A stretch of DNA of 64,000 nt from Lepas anatifera (taxonomy: Eukaryota; Arthropoda; Thecostraca; Lepadidae): the NCBI GenBank assembly GCA_034440635.1, contig JAOTON010002130.1, positions 248,001 through 312,000 on the forward strand, in the 5' to 3' direction. Both the position numbers and the translations under genes were made by a program. Shown in pieces: positions 9,155-22,405 of this stretch. Each line of letters starts with the position of its first letter. The first letter of the stretch is position 1. The notes beneath the pieces are model-generated. The model had not been told where the DNA came from. It made no database searches and saw nothing but the letters and a program-made list of their open reading frames with translations.

Positions 9155-9500
9155 AGGTCTGCACCCTTGAACACTTTTCCCTCATGTCGATGAAATGGGT
9201 GACATTTTGTTCCTGTACCCGCCGTTCGCATCCGATGATTTGTTCGTTAAGGTGACTGTTCTTTGGTGTGAAATTGTTTCTGTGGGTGCGTTCTTCTTAA
9301 AACTGCCCAACTGTTCTCAATAAAGACACATCCGCACAAGTAAGCCTCGCAGCAACGAACGGCTCAGTGTTTTGTCGCTGGCGGGCATCGTCGTTATCGA
9401 TGGATCACCCTCCAACAGACTAGCAGCGTCGCATCTCTGTCACCTCTAACGTCTGTCTCAGGTTTCTTCAAACACCATTGAGAAAGCACACCCCAGATCT
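9155..9500. other. No gene recognised
   Basis: Mixed sequence between the gene fragments and the modular repeat cluster. No domain or RNA signature seen. Confidence 0.5.
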
Positions 9501-10614
9501 CATAGGCGTAGGAACCAGGGGGGCCAGGGGGGCCACTGCCCCTCCCCCACACTTTTCTGTGGTGGGCCCCCGCAACTGATATAAAAATATCAGCAACTGT
9601 AATATAGAACAAAAACCCCAAATGGGCTCGATAGGTTGTCTGGAAAACCTCTTAAGCTGATCTAGACCCCTGAGCTTATCTTAGGTCCGCTAAATCCATT
9701 TGGCCCCCAGGGTTGTTCCGAGGCCCCTGAAACGACCTCTGATGCCCTTTGAGCTACTCTAGGGCCCCTGTGCTGAACTGGGGGCCCCTGAAATGCTTTC
9801 GAGACACTCAGCTGAGCTGGGGGCTCAGCTCAGCTCTGAGCTTGAATGGGCCCTTGCGTTATTCTGAGATCCCATATCAGTCGATATGGGGCATCTGAGC
9901 TGAGCTGGGCCCCCAAAGCTAATATGGGCCCTAAGCTAGATCTTGGGCCCCTTGTACTGTGTCGGGCGGGCCCTGAGCTGTTATGGGGTCTCTGCACAGT
10001 TTTAGGACCCATGAAGTGAGCTTGGGGCCATGAGTTTGCATGGCCCCTTGAACTGTTCTGAGACCAGTGGCATGGCCAAGGTGGGTCGAAGGGTCTGCGG
10101 AAACCCCCTGGGCCGATCCTAAGCACTGCAAAGGATTCTCTGATCAGGGGCCCCAGAGTCAGTCTCAGGGGCCCCCGAGATTTGTTCCTCGGTGGCACTG
10201 AGTTGGTCTCAGGGCCCTCCACCCTGAGAGTTGGACTTAAGGGTCCCTGAGAGTCGGTCTCAGCCCCCCCTGGAAGTCTGTTTCAGGGGGGCCCATGAGA
10301 GTTGGTTTCAGAAGGCCCCAGAAATTTTTTCTCAGGGGCCCGACAGTCTGTCTCAAGGGGCTCAGAGTTAGTCCCAGGGGCCCCAAAGAGTCGGTTTCAG
10401 GGCCCCCAGTAATTCGGTTGTATGGAGCCCCCTAAGCGTCCGTCTCAGGGAGCCACCCTGAGCGTCAGTATAAGGGACCCAAAGAGTCAGTCTAGGGTCC
10501 CCCCGAGAGTTGGTCTTAGTGGGCCCCCAAGAGTTGGTCTCAGGGGCCCATGAGAACTAATCTCGGGAGACCAAATTTATTATCAGGTGCCCCATCAGTT
10601 TTGGTCGATGGGAA
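9501..10614 (+). repeat. GGGGCCCC-rich repeat modules, outlying copy
   Basis: Two modules lie head to tail. The first begins CATAGGCGTAGGAACCAGG at 9501, the second CAGTGGCATGGCCAAGG at 10065. After each header the sequence is a degenerate array of units of roughly 20-40 bp built on cctgagctgagctgggcccc or gagtcggtctcaggggccc. No believable protein is encoded. It abuts the next header at 10615. Confidence 0.7.
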
Positions 10615-13600
10615 CATAGGCGTAGGAACCGGGGGGGCCAGGGGGCCACTGCCCCCCCCACTTTTCTGTGATGGGCCCCCACAACGGAGGTAAGAATATC
10701 AACAACTGTAATATCAAGCGAGAAACTCAAACTGGCCCGATAGCTTGCCCCGGAACCCCGTTAAACTTACCTGTGCCCCTAAATTAAGTTGAGGTCCTAT
10801 GAGTTGATTTTAAGGTCCCCTGAGCTTCTCGGGGCCCCTGAACTGGCCTCTGATACCATACGAGCTAATCTGGGCTCTTTGAGCTGAACTGAGCGCCCCT
10901 GAGATGGTTTGGGCAGCATGAACTGTTCTAGGATGCCTAAACTGAGCTAGGGGCCGTAACCTTGAACAGGGCCCCGTGAGTTGGCCAGAACCTATATCCA
11001 CCGACCTGGGGGGCCCCTGAGCTCAGCTGGGACCGTAAAGTTAATATTGTCCCTTGAGCTAATCTGGATCCCCTGTGATGCACAGAAGACCCTAAACTTA
11101 TCTGAGGCCCCTGCACAGAAATAGGGCCCCTGCTTTGAAATTTGGTTATAAGCTTTAATTGAAACCCTGGACTGTTCTGAAACCCCAAATATGCCCGCAA
11201 GGGGCCCCTGGATGATCCAGACCCTTAAGCTTATCTGGTCATCAGAGCTAATATGGGCTTCTGTGTTGAACTGAGGGCCCCTGAGATGGTATGGGACCCC
11301 TATAAGGCTTTACAGCCACTGACCTGGCGGCCGTGAGCTTGAATGGGTCCCTTGAGATGTTCTGACAGTGGTGTAGCCAGGGGAGGGGGTCCCTGGGGTC
11401 CGCGGACCCCTTGGGCTGACCTTATGCACTAAAAACACAACAATTGATCTCGGGGGCTTCTGAGCTTGGTCTCGGTGGGGGGGGGGGCCTACCGAGCTTG
11501 GTCTCAGGAGGGCCCCGATAATCGGTATCGAGGGCTCCAGAGTACCGAATATTGATCTTGGGGGACCCCTGTGCTCAGTCTCAGGGGGTCCCCGAGCTTG
11601 GCCTCAGGGCCCCCGAGCTTGGTTCTTAGGGCCCCTCCTCCCCGAGCTCGGTCTCATGGGCCTTTCGATTTTGGTCTCAGGGGCCCCCGAGCTTGGTCTC
11701 AGGGGCCCCGAGCTTGGTGTCTGGGGGCCCTCCGAGCTTGGTCTCAGGGAGCTCCCGAGCTTGGTCTCAGGGGGCCTTTCGAGTTTGGTCTCAGGGCCCC
11801 CGAGCTGGATCTCAGGGGCCCCCGAGCTTGATGTCAGGGAGCCCTCCGAGCTTGATCTCAGATAACCCCGAGTTGGTCTCAGGACCCCCGAGCTTGGTCT
11901 CAGGGGCCCCTGATCATCGGTATCGAGGGCTCCAGAGTACCAAACATTGATCTCGGGGGCCCCCTGAGCTCGGACTCACGAACCTTTCGATCTTGGTCTC
12001 ACGGGCCTTTCGATTTTGGTCTCAGGGTGCCCCAGAGCTTGGTCTCAGGGCCCCCCGAGCTTGGTCTCAGGGGACCCCTGAACTTGGACTCAGGGGCCCC
12101 GAGCTTGGTCTCACGGGTCTTTCGAGCTTGGTCTCAGGCGGCCCCCGATCATCGGTATCGAGGGCTCTGGAATACCGAATATTGATCTCGGGGGCCCGTG
12201 AGCTTGGTCTCAGGGGCCCCCGAGCTTGGTCTCAGGGGACAACCGAGCTTGGTCTCAGGGGGGCAAGCTTGGTCTCATGGGCCTTTCGATGTTTGGTCTC
12301 ACGGGCCTTTCGATCTTGGTCTCACGGGGTCTCGAGCTTGGTCTCTAAGGAACCCACGAGCTTGGTGTCAGTGGGCCCTCGAGCTTGGTCTCAGGGAGCA
12401 TCCGAGCTTGGTCTCAGGGTCCCCTCGAGCTTGGTCTCAAGGGCCCCCGAGCTTGGTCTCAGGGGTTCAGGATCCCCCTCGGGGTGCCCCCGACTATTGC
12501 TATCGTGGGACTCATGAGTGAAGCACGAGCATTGGCCTCATGAGACCCAGAGTTTGGTCCCAGGGGCCCCCAGACCTGGGTTCAGGACCCCTGAGCATCG
12601 GCATCGAGGGGCTCCAGAGTACCAAGCATTAGTCTCGGGGGGAGGGGGGCTCGAAATATTGATCTTGAGGGCCCCGGAACATCGGTGTCGAGTTACTCCT
12701 GAGAAAAGCGCGAGCATGGGTCTAAGGGTGCCCCTGAGCCTGATCTAAATGGGACCCCGAGCTTGGTCTTAGGACCCCCGGGCATCAGTATCAAGGGGCT
12801 CCGGAGTATTGGTTTAGGGGGAGCAGTTATTTTAGGGGCCTCCAAATGGTGATTTCGGAGGGCCCCCGAAAGTGTGGATACAGTGGTGTAGCCAAGGGGG
12901 CCCTAGGCGTCCGCAGACCCCCACCTCTTGGGCCAATCTGAACCACTGCAAAGGATTCTCTGATCACGTGGCCCCCAGAGTTAGTCTCAGGGGCCCCTGA
13001 AGATTCGTTCTCAGGGCGTCCCGAGTCGGCCTCACGGTCTCCGCCCTGAGAGTCGGTCTCAAGGCCCCCCGAAAATAGATTTCGGGGGCCCCTGAGGGTT
13101 GGTATCAGGGGCCCCAAAAGTCAGCATCAGGGGCCCCGGGAGTCTGTCTCAGGGGAGGGGGCCGAGCTAGTCCCAGGGCCCCCCAGAGAGTGGTTCTCAG
13201 GGCCCTGCAACAGTCTATTTCAGGGGGACCCCTGAGAGTCAGTCTCAGAGAACCCCAAGAGTCGGTCAAGGGGACCCCAAGAGTCGGTCAAGGGGACCCC
13301 AAGAGTCTGTCCTAGGGGACCCCGAGATTCGGTCTCGGGGTCCCCCTGAGAGTCTGTCTCAGAGAACCACAAGAGTGAGTCTCAGAGCACCCCAAGAGTC
13401 GGTCTCAGGGGGCCCTCATAGTCTCACGGGTTTCTCTCTCAGGAGTCAATATTTAGTTTCAGATGGCCCCGAGAGTTATCCGGGGGTCCGAGAGTTAGTG
13501 TAATTTGATCTGCTGAGTGCTGGTTTCAGGGGGCCCCAGAGGGGTAATTTTGGGAGCCCTCGATATTTAGCCTCAGGCTGTGCCCCCCCCCGAGTTTTGG

Positions 13601-14378
13601 TATAAGCGGCTCCAAGAGTCAATCTCAGGGAGCACCCAAAAGTTAGTCTCAGAGGGCTCCCGGTTGTCCGTCTCAGAGACATCCGAGAGTTAATCTCAGG
13701 GTTCTGAGAGTAATTTCCAGAGGTGCTCCCTATTTTTGGTCTCACGGGCCCGGAGTTGGCCTTAGGCCCGCGAGAGCTAATCTGGAGCCTCCGAGAGTCA
13801 GTCTCAGGAACGCCAAAGACTCAGTCTCAGAGGTGATTCCACCCCCCCCCCGGGTGTTTGTCTCAGGGGCGCCCTAGAGTAAGTCTCAGAGGGCTGTCGG
13901 AAGTCATTCCCAGCCCCCTCCCCCACCCCAAAGACAGCCTCAGGGGACCCCAATAGCTAATCTGGATGGCCACGATAGTCAGTCTCAGCCCCCCCTCTAG
14001 AGCAAATCTGGGGGGCCCAATAATTTGTCTCAGAGGTGCTGCCGATAACTAATCTCAGGAGCCCCGAGAGATTCTCAGGGGCCCCCAGTTTTGATCAAGA
14101 GGCGCCCCGTGAATCAGTCTCAGAGACCCCTTGAGATATAATCGGGAGAGCGGCCGAAAATTAGCTTTGTGAGTGCCGCCAAGTGTTGGTCTTAGGTGGC
14201 TCCAGAGCTCAAATACAAATTTTCAAAATCATATGCCTCGGAAAAAATGTACCTACCCCTATTGCGTACTAAAGAAGGACAAAACATGTCGATCAGGCAC
14301 CATTATCAAAGGAAAGGCAAAAATTAATCTAATTTTACCATAAGAGCAAATCGAACAGGGCTAGTCAATTTTTAATCT
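10615..14378 (+). repeat. Left arm of the 12-kb inverted repeat
   Basis: Three modules follow one another. 10615-11364 starts CATAGGCGTAGGAACCGG. 11365-12880 starts CAGTGGTGTAGCCAGGG and is an array of gagcttggtctcaggggccc units. 12881-14378 starts CAGTGGTGTAGCCAAGG, is an array of gagagtcggtctcaggggcc units, and ends in about 170 bp of unique AT-rich sequence. The whole is matched in reverse complement by 18676-22405 with near identity by eye. Frames such as PSLVSGAPELGLRG come from the repeat units and are not genes. Confidence 0.85.
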
Positions 14379-16099
14379 GAGACCCTGAGACCAATGCTCG
14401 TGTTTTCCAGTGCATACGGTCAGCCTTATGCATCAGACGCCCTCAGATGCCCCCTGAGACCAGGCTCGAGGGCCCCCTGACACTAAGCTCGGGGAGAGTG
14501 GGGCCTGAGACCAAGCTTGGGGTTACCCCTGAGACCAAGCTCGGGGGTTATCTGAGACCAGGCTCGGAGGGCTCCCTGACACCAAGCTCGGGGCCCTGAG
14601 ACCAAACTCGAAGGGCCCCTGAGACCAAGTTCGGGAGCTCCCTGGGACCAAGCTCGGAGGGACCCAGACACCAAGCTCGGGGCCCCTGAGACCAAGCTCG
14701 GGGGCCCTGAGACAAAGCTCGGGGCCCCTGACACTAAGCTCGGGGAGAGGGGGACTGAGACCAAGCTTGGGGTTACCCCTGAGACCAAGCTCGGGGGTTA
14801 TCTGAGACCAAGCTCGGAGGGCTCCTTGACACCAAGCTTGGGGGGCCCCTGAGACCAAGCTCGGGGGCCCTGAGACCAAAATCGAAGGGCCCACTGAGAC
14901 CAGGCTCGGGAGCTCCCTAAGACCAAGCTCGGAGGGCCCCCAGACACAAAGCTCGGGGCCCCTGTGACCAAGCTCGGGGGCCCTGAGACCAAGCTCGGGG
15001 GCCCCTGAGACCAAAATCGAAAGGCCCGTGAGACCAAGATCGAAAGGCCCGTGAGACCGAGCTCGGGGAGGGGCCCTGAGACCAAGCTCGGGGGCCCTGA
15101 GGCCAAGCTCGGGACCCCCTGAGACTGAGCACAGGGGTCCCCCAAGATCAATACATTAATGTATTCGGTACTCTGGAGCCCTCGATACCGATTATCGGGG
15201 CCCTCCTGAGACCAAGCTCGGTAGGCCCCCCACCGAGACCAAGCTCAGGAGCCCCCCGAGATCAATTGTTCGTGTTTTTAGTGCATAAGGTCAGCCCAAG
15301 GGGGTCCGCGGACCCCAGGGACGCCCCTCCCCTGCCTACACCACTGTCAGAACATCTCAAGGGGCCCATTCAAGCTCACGGCCGCCAGGTCAGTGGCTGT
15401 AAAGCCTTATAGGGGTCCCAGACCATCTCAGGGGCCCTCAGTTCAACACAGAAGCCCATATTAGCTCTGATGACCAGATAAGCTTAAGGGTCTGGATCAT
15501 CCAGGGACCCCTTGCTGGCATATTTGGGGTTTCAGAATAGTCCAGGGTTTCAATTAAAGCTTATAACCAAATTTCAAAGCAGGGGCCCTATTTCTGTGCA
15601 GGGGCCTCAGATAAGTTTAGGGTCTTTTGTGCATCACAGGGGATCCAGATTAGCTCAAGGGACAATATTAACTTTACGGTCCCAGCTGAGCTCAGGGGCC
15701 CCCCAGGTCGGTGGATATAGGTTCTGGCCAACTCACGGGGCCCTGTTCAAGGTTACGGCCCCTAGCTCAGTTTAGGCATCCTAGAACAGTTCATGCTGCC
15801 CAAACCATCTCAAGGGGCGCTCAGTTCAGCTCAAAGAGCCCAGATTAGCTCGTATGGTATCAGAGGCCAGTTCAGGGGCCCCGAGAAGCTCAGGGGACCT
15901 TAAAATCAACTCATAGGACCTCAACTTAATTTAGGGGCACAGGTAAGTTTAACGGGGTTCCGGGGCAAGCTATCGGGCCAGTTTGAGTTTCTCGCTTGAT
16001 ATTACAGTTGTTGATATTCTTACCTCCGTTGCGGGGGCCCATCACAGAAAAGTGGGGGGGCCAGTGGCCCCCCTGGTCCCCCCGGTTCCTAGGCCTATG
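14379..16099 (-). repeat. Third, partial module copy in the spacer
   Basis: This stretch reads in the same orientation as the right arm. 15347-16099 (753 bp) corresponds to the first module and ends ggttcctaggcctatg. 14383-15346 is a shortened second module made of cctgagaccaagctcggggg units, with the junction cctacaccactg. With the left arm it forms a second, much closer inverted repeat. Confidence 0.75.
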
Positions 16100-16771
16100 G
16101 GAGATGGGCCCGGTTACTAAGGGAACCCCGGCCTGGGGCCCCCGACGGTAGTCGGACCCCCCCTTGGCCGAATCCTGGCTACGCCACTGTGTTCTGAGAC
16201 TCTACATCAGCCACCCTGGGACCCCTAAGCCTAGCTGGGGCCCTGAGCTAATCTGGGTACCGCTCTGCTTAACTGGGGCCTCTGATCTGGTATGGGGGCC
16301 CTGAACTCTTCTAGGGTCCCTGGGCTAAGCTGGGGCCGTGAGCTTGAATGGAGCCCCTGAGCTGGTATGAGAGGGGACGCTATATCAGCCGATCTGGGCC
16401 CCTGAGCTGAGCTGGCCTGTACTGAACAAGAGCCCTGAGCTGGTCTGGGGCCTCTGAACTGTTCTAGCATCATTGAGCTAAGCTGGGATCCGTGAGCTTG
16501 AACAAGTCCCTTGAGCTGTTTTGAGACCCTACATAAGTCGACCTGGGGACCTCCGAGCTGAACCGGGCCCCTAAGCTAATCTGGCTCCCTGTGCGAATCT
16601 GGAGCTCCCCTGTGATGAGCTTCTAGGGGTGCTGTGGTTATGTAGGGTCCCTTGATAAGCTGGTGCTGAAGCTAATGCACTGGTCTGGGCCCTTGAGCTG
16701 ACTGATCTGGGTTCCTGAGCCATGGTCTGGACTTTGGGGCCCTCCAAGATAATTTGGCGGCCCCTGGGCGG
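16100..16771. repeat. Diverged GGGGCCCC-rich module
   Basis: A short piece with an inverted header (ggctacgccactg ending at 16189) is followed by degenerate ctgagctgagctgggcccc units up to the next header at 16772. It belongs to the same family but does not match either arm closely. Confidence 0.55.
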
Positions 16772-16900
16772 CATAGGCATAGGAACCGGGGGTCAGGGGG
16801 ATACTGCCCCCCTTTTGAGGTGGTCCCCCGCAACGAATATACAAATATCAGCAACTGTAATATAGAACAGGAAACCCAAACGGCCCCGATAGCTTGTCTG
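16772..16900 (+). repeat. Isolated CATAGG header module
   Basis: It begins cataggcataggaaccgggg and continues as the other headers do (actgtaatatagaacaggaaa), then passes into unrelated sequence. It may be one end of a longer element whose other end is the ggttcctacgcccctg at 17925-17940. Confidence 0.5.
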
Positions 16901-17218
16901 GGAACGTTCACGTTCGGTAGTACGCTGCCTGCAAGCCCCTGGAGGAGGAGCGCTTCGTAGCAAAGCCAAGGAACCTACTACCCGAGTGTTTCCAAATGAG
17001 TCCCGAGAACTGGGCCCAATCAAACTCCATTCCATATCAATCCCAACACAAAATATGAATCGGACACGGACCCTGCACTAAATGCCGAGCAACAGTCGTC
17101 CCTGAGCCATCGAAAGGCGCGACGTCTTTCGATGGCAGGGTTATATGGCGTCGCGAACTCTTTCCCTGTTGGAGGGGTTTCTTGGGAGTCAAATTGCTCC
17201 TTGCACAAGGAATCTGCC

Positions 17219-17283
17219 GTGCCTTAAACCCGAGTTGGTCGCGTGGAAAGCAGGGTTGCTAACCACTATAACACCATGCTCAC
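17219..17283 (-). repeat. tRNA-like sequence (possible SINE head)
   Basis: In reverse complement it contains an A-box-like tggtgttatagtggttagc and, about 30 bp on, a B-box-like cgggtttaaggc. Spacing is near that of a tRNA gene, but the arms do not pair well. It is probably a decayed tRNA-derived SINE. Confidence 0.45.
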
Positions 17284-18675
17284 ACCTCCTCGGCATCACA
17301 AAGCTGGCCATCAAGTACCAACATTGCACTTACAGTCATGCTGGAACTCTGCATTTTAGGCATCGAAATATAGCTAGGCGTATTTATTGTGATCAGTCTT
17401 TACCTAAATCAATATCTAATGATGGAAAGAATAGATCCGTAATAACCTACATAAATGTTCCCATTTTCGTCATTAAATAAGCAAATACAAGTTGATTAGG
17501 CATAGCGAAGTGAGGCTATTTGGTATCAAAGCATTGTCTGTAGTTTTCTAAGCAGTTCTTAATTTTGTAAATGTAATGAAAAGGGCCTAAACATATGTAA
17601 ATATAAAAAACGCGCGTGGTAAAAAAATGATTGAAATCCTCCAAAAAAGCTTAAAAATTTATTTCGTATTTGAAAAGGGTCTAGGTAAGAAACCAAAACA
17701 TGTTTTTTGGCGTTTTTCTATGATTTATTACATCATAATAGGTACAACTCGAAATCATAGGGAAAAATTTAATTTCTCAATCTACCATATATTGACATCC
17801 TTGTTTGCATGCATGCCTTATTACACTAAGCGAGCTATCTAAAATTTTAAAATTATAGGCCCCGTGGACTGGGGCCCCCCTTGAGGTGGGCCCCCTCTAA
17901 GGTTGGCCCCCCCACTTTTCAAACCGTTCCTACGCCCCTGCCATCTCCTATATCTTTTGTATAGTATTTTAACATTATAACATTCACACGAAGGAAATTT
18001 TGTTATGGCTTTTTAAGCATTCATTGTTATTTTGTTTATAGCTTGGTTTTTCGATCCGACCAAGTGTTGGTAAACTAAGGTCACCAAATATTAAGGATGG
18101 CCCATAACTTATATTGTAGCGTGGCTATAATAACAGCTTTGAGCCATATTTCGGGAAGTTCAATGTTGATGCGCGCATGATGTTAAACCTGAGTCTACCT
18201 CAATTCACTCGGGTAATCAGACATGAAGTTATTGGAGGTCAGTCGTTTTGAGTACGAAGAAATGATCTACGGGAAAAGATTAGCAATTATTTCCCGGTGT
18301 CGAATCCATGAACTCTTTAATCAGGAAATTTCCAAAGAAACGAAAAAAACAAATAAAGATACAAGGGATATGGGAGTGTGTCCTGAACGGTACATAACCT
18401 CTATTCCGTCGACAGATCCTGTTGAGATCCAGTTACTTTCTTACCCTTGCCATCTTGTAAACGAGCAAATTACCAAGACAAAAGGCGCCCAAGATATCTA
18501 TCGCTTTGGCTCACTCTGTTATTGTTATTTTCAACCTTTCATACCTATTTTTCTTTTTGGGGATTATGCTCATCAATTTCTGTCATTACCCTCGTTTGTC
18601 TGGTTTCCTACGAAAATATTGGAAAGTTGTTTATTTCAGAATATTCAGGAATGTATTTATTGGTGTTAAGCTACT
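17284..18675. other. AT-rich spacer of the inverted repeat, no convincing gene
   Basis: This includes a short G/C-rich TIR fragment at about 17860-17940 ending ggttcctacgcccctg. A 148-codon plus-strand frame at 18223-18669 ends six bases before the right arm. It has no recognisable domain, no repeat and only a weak hydrophobic stretch (FIPIFLF). I regard it as unassigned, probably chance. Confidence 0.45.
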
Positions 18676-21600
18676 AGATTAAAAATTGACTAGCCCTGTT
18701 CGATTTGCTCTTATGGTAAAATTAGATTAATTTTTGCCTTTCCTTCGATAATGGTGCCTGATCGACATGTTTTGTCCTTCTTTAGTACGCAATAGGGGTA
18801 GGTACATTTTTTCCGAGGCATATGATTTTGAAAATTTGTATTTGAGCTCTGGAGCCACCTAAGACCAACACTTGGCGGCACTCACAAAGCTAATTTTCGG
18901 CCGCTCTCCCGATTATATCTCAAGGGGTCTCTGAGACTGATTCACGGCGCCTCTTGATCAAAACTGGGGGCCCCTGAGAATCTCTCGGGGCTCCTGAGAT
19001 TAGTTATCGGCAGCACCTGTGAGACAAATTATTGGGCCCCCCAGATTTGCTCTAGAGGGGGGGCTGAGACTGACTATCGTGGACATCCAGATTAGCTATT
19101 GGGGTCCCCTGAGGCTGTCTTTGGGGTGGGGGAGGGGGGCTGGGAATGACTTCCGACAGCCCTCTGAGACTTACTCTAGGGCGCCCCTGAGACAAACACC
19201 GGGGGGGGTGGAATCACCCCTGAGACTGAGTCTTTGGCGTTCCTGAGACTGACTCTCGGAGGCTCCAGATTAACTCTCGCGGGCCTAAGGCTAACTCCGG
19301 GCCCGTGAGACCAAAAAATCGGGAGCACCTCTGGAAATTACTCTCAGAACCCTGAGATTAACTCTCGGATGTCTCTGAGACTGACAACCGGGAGCCCTCT
19401 GAGACTAACTTTGGGTGCTCCCTGAGATTGACTCTTGGAGCCGCTTATACCAAAACTCGGGGGGGGCACAGCTTGAGGCTAAATATCGAGGGCTCCCAAA
19501 ATTACCCCTCTGGGGCCCCCTGAAACCAGCACTCAGCAGATCAAATTACACTAACTCTCGGACCCCGGATAACTCTCGGGGCCATCTGAAACTAAATATT
19601 GACTCCTGAGAGAGAAACCCGTGAGACTATGAGGGCCCCCTGAGACCGACTCTTGGGGTGCTCTGAGACTCACTCTTGTGGTTCTCTGAGACAGACTCTC
19701 AGGGGGACCCCGAGACCGAATCTCGGGGTCCCCTAGGACAGACTCTTGGGGTCCCCTTGACCGACTCTTGGGGTTCTCTGAGACTGACTCTCAGGGGTCC
19801 CCCTGAAATAGACTGTTGCAGGGCCCTGAGAACCACTCTCTGGGGGGGCCCTGGGACTAGCTCGGCCCCCTCCCCTGAGACAGACTCCCGGGGCCCCTGA
19901 TGCCGACTTTTGGGGCCCCTGATACCAACCCTCAGGGGCCCCCGAAATCTATTTTCGGGGGCCTTGAGACCGACTCTCAGGGCGGAGACCGTGAGGCCGA
20001 CTCGGGACGCCCTGAGAACGAATCTTCAGGGGCCCCTGAGACTAACTCTGGGGGCCACGTGATCAGAGAATCCTTTGCAGTGGTTCAGATTGGCCCAAGA
20101 GGTGGGGGTCTGCGGACGCCTAGGGCCCCTTGGCTACACCACTGTATCCACACTTTCGTGGGCCCTCCGAAATCACCATTTGGAGGCCCCTAAAATAACT
20201 GCTCCCCTAAACCAATACTCCGGAGCCCCTTGATACTGATGCCCGGGGGTCCTAAGACCAAGCTCGGGGTCCCACTTAGATCAGGCTCAGGGGCACCCTT
20301 AGACCCATGCTCGCGCTTTTCTCAGGAGTAACTCGACACCGATGTTCCGGGGCCCTCAAGATCAATATTTCGAGCCCCCCTCCCGAGACTAATGCTTGGT
20401 ACTCTGGAGCCCCTCGATGCCGATGCTCAGGGGTCCTGAACCCAGGTCTGGGGGCCCCTGGGACCAAACTCTGGGTCTCATGAGGCCAATGCTCGTGCTT
20501 CACTCATGAGTCCCACGATAGCAATAGTCGGGGGCACCCCCGAGGGGGATCCTGAACCCCTGAGACCAAGCTCGGGGGCCCTTGAGACCAAGCTCGAGGG
20601 GACCCTGAGACCAAGCTCGGATGCTCCCTGAGACCAAGCTCGAGGGCCCACTGACACCAAGCTCGTGGGTTCCTTGAGACCAAACTCGAGACCCCGTGAG
20701 ACCAAGATCGAAAGGCCCGTGAGACCAAACATCGAAAGGCCCATGAGACCAAGCTTGCCCCCCTGAGACCAAGCTCGGTTGTCCCCTGAGACCAAGCTCG
20801 GGGGCCCCTGAGACCAAGCTCACGGGCCCCCGAGATCAATATTCGGTATCCCAGAGCCCTCGATACCGATGATCGGGGGGCCGCCTGAGACCAAGCTCGG
20901 AAGACCCGTGAGACCAAGCTCGGGGCCCCTGAGTCCAAGTTCAGGGGTCCCCTGAGACCACGCTCGGGGGGCCCTGAGACCAAGCTCTGGGGCACCCTGA
21001 GACCAAAATCGAAAGGCCCGTGAGACCAAGATCGAAAGGTTCGTGAGTCCGAGCTCAGGGGGCCCCCGAGATCAATTTTCAGTACTCTGGAGCCCTCGAT
21101 ACCGATGATCAGGGGCCCCTGAGACCAAGCTCGGGGGTCCCCTGAGACCAAGCTCGGGGGTTATCTAAGATCAAGCTCGGAGGGCTCCCTGACACCAAGC
21201 TCGGGGGCTCCTGAGATCAAGCTCGGGGGCCCTGAGACCAAACTCGAAAGGTCCCCTGAGACCAAGCTCGGGAGCTCCCTGAGACCAAGCTCGGAGGGCC
21301 CCCAGACACCAAGCTCGGGGCCCTGAGACCAAGCTCGGGGGCCCCTGAGACCAAAATCGAAAGGCCCGTGAGACCGAGCTCGGGGAGGAGGGGCCCTGAG
21401 ACCAAGCTCGGGGGCCCTGAGGCTAAGCTCGGGACCCCCTGAGACTGAGCACAGGGGTCCCCCAAGATCAATATTCGGTACTCTGGAGCCCTCGATACCG
21501 ATTATCGGGGGCCTCCTGAGACCAAGCTCGGTAGCCCCCCCCACCGAGACCAAGCTCAGAAGCCCCCGAGATCAATTTTTGTGTTTTTAGTGCATAAGGT

Positions 21601-22405
21601 CAGCCCAAGGGGTCCGCGGACCCCAGGGACCCCCTCCCCTGGCTACACCACTGTCAGAACATCTCAAGGGACCCATTCAAGCTCACGGCCGCCAGGTCAG
21701 TGGCTGTAAAGCCTTATAGGGGTCCCATACCATCTCAGGGGCCCTCAGTTCAACACAGAAGCCCATATTAGCTCTGATGACCAGATAAGCTTAAGGGTCT
21801 GGATCATCCAGGAACCCCTTGCTGGCATATTTGGGGTTTCAGAATAGTCCAGGGTTTCAATTAAAGCTTATAACCAAATTTCAAAGCAGGGGCCCTATTT
21901 CTGTGCAGGGGCCTCAGATAAGTTTAGGGTCTTCTGTGCATCACAGGGGATCCAGATTAGCTCAAGGGACAATATTAACTTTACGGTCCCAGCTGAGCTC
22001 AGGGGCCCCCAGGTCGGTGGATATAGGTTCTGGCCAACTCACGGGGCCCTGTTCAAGGTTACGGCCCCTAGCTCAGTTTAGGCATCCTAGAACAGTTCAT
22101 GCTGCCCAAACCATCTCAGGGGCGCTCAGTTCAGCTCAAAGAGCCCAGATTAGCTCGTATGGTATCAGAGGCCAGTTCAGGGGCCCCGAGAAGCTCAGGG
22201 GACCTTAAAATCAACTCATAGGACCTCAACTTAATTTAGGGGCACAGGTAAGTTTAACGGGGTTCCGGGGCAAGCTATCGGGCCAGTTTGAGTTTCTCGC
22301 TTGATATTACAGTTGTTGATATTCTTACCTCCGTTGTGGGGGCCCATCACAGAAAAGTGGGGGGGCAGTGGCCCCCTGGCCCCCCCCCCGGTTCCTACGC
22401 CTATG
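18676..22405 (-). repeat. Right arm of the 12-kb inverted repeat
   Basis: Reverse complement of 10615-14378. Module lengths match: 18676-20144 (third module), 20145-21653 (second) and 21654-22405 (first, 752 bp). Junctions are tggctacaccactg twice and ggttcctacgcctatg at the outer end. The inner edge is the AT-rich piece that begins agattaaaaattgactagcc. Flanks outside the two arms (gatgggaa and agtataga) do not match. Confidence 0.85.

Noticed and set aside
11571..12521. Gly/Leu/Ser-rich frames (PSLVSGAPELGLRG pattern) as a structural protein such as silk
   Set aside because: The peptide repeat comes from ggtctcaggggccc units and appears in several frames; units vary in length and break the frame often.
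18223..18669. 148-codon frame as a gene
   Set aside because: No domain, no neighbour gene and AT-rich composition; left as unassigned in the spacer.
10615..22405. The whole 12-kb inverted repeat as one transposon with long terminal inverted repeats
   Set aside because: No matching target duplication at the outer ends and no transposase in the spacer; independent insertion of modules in both orientations remains as likely.
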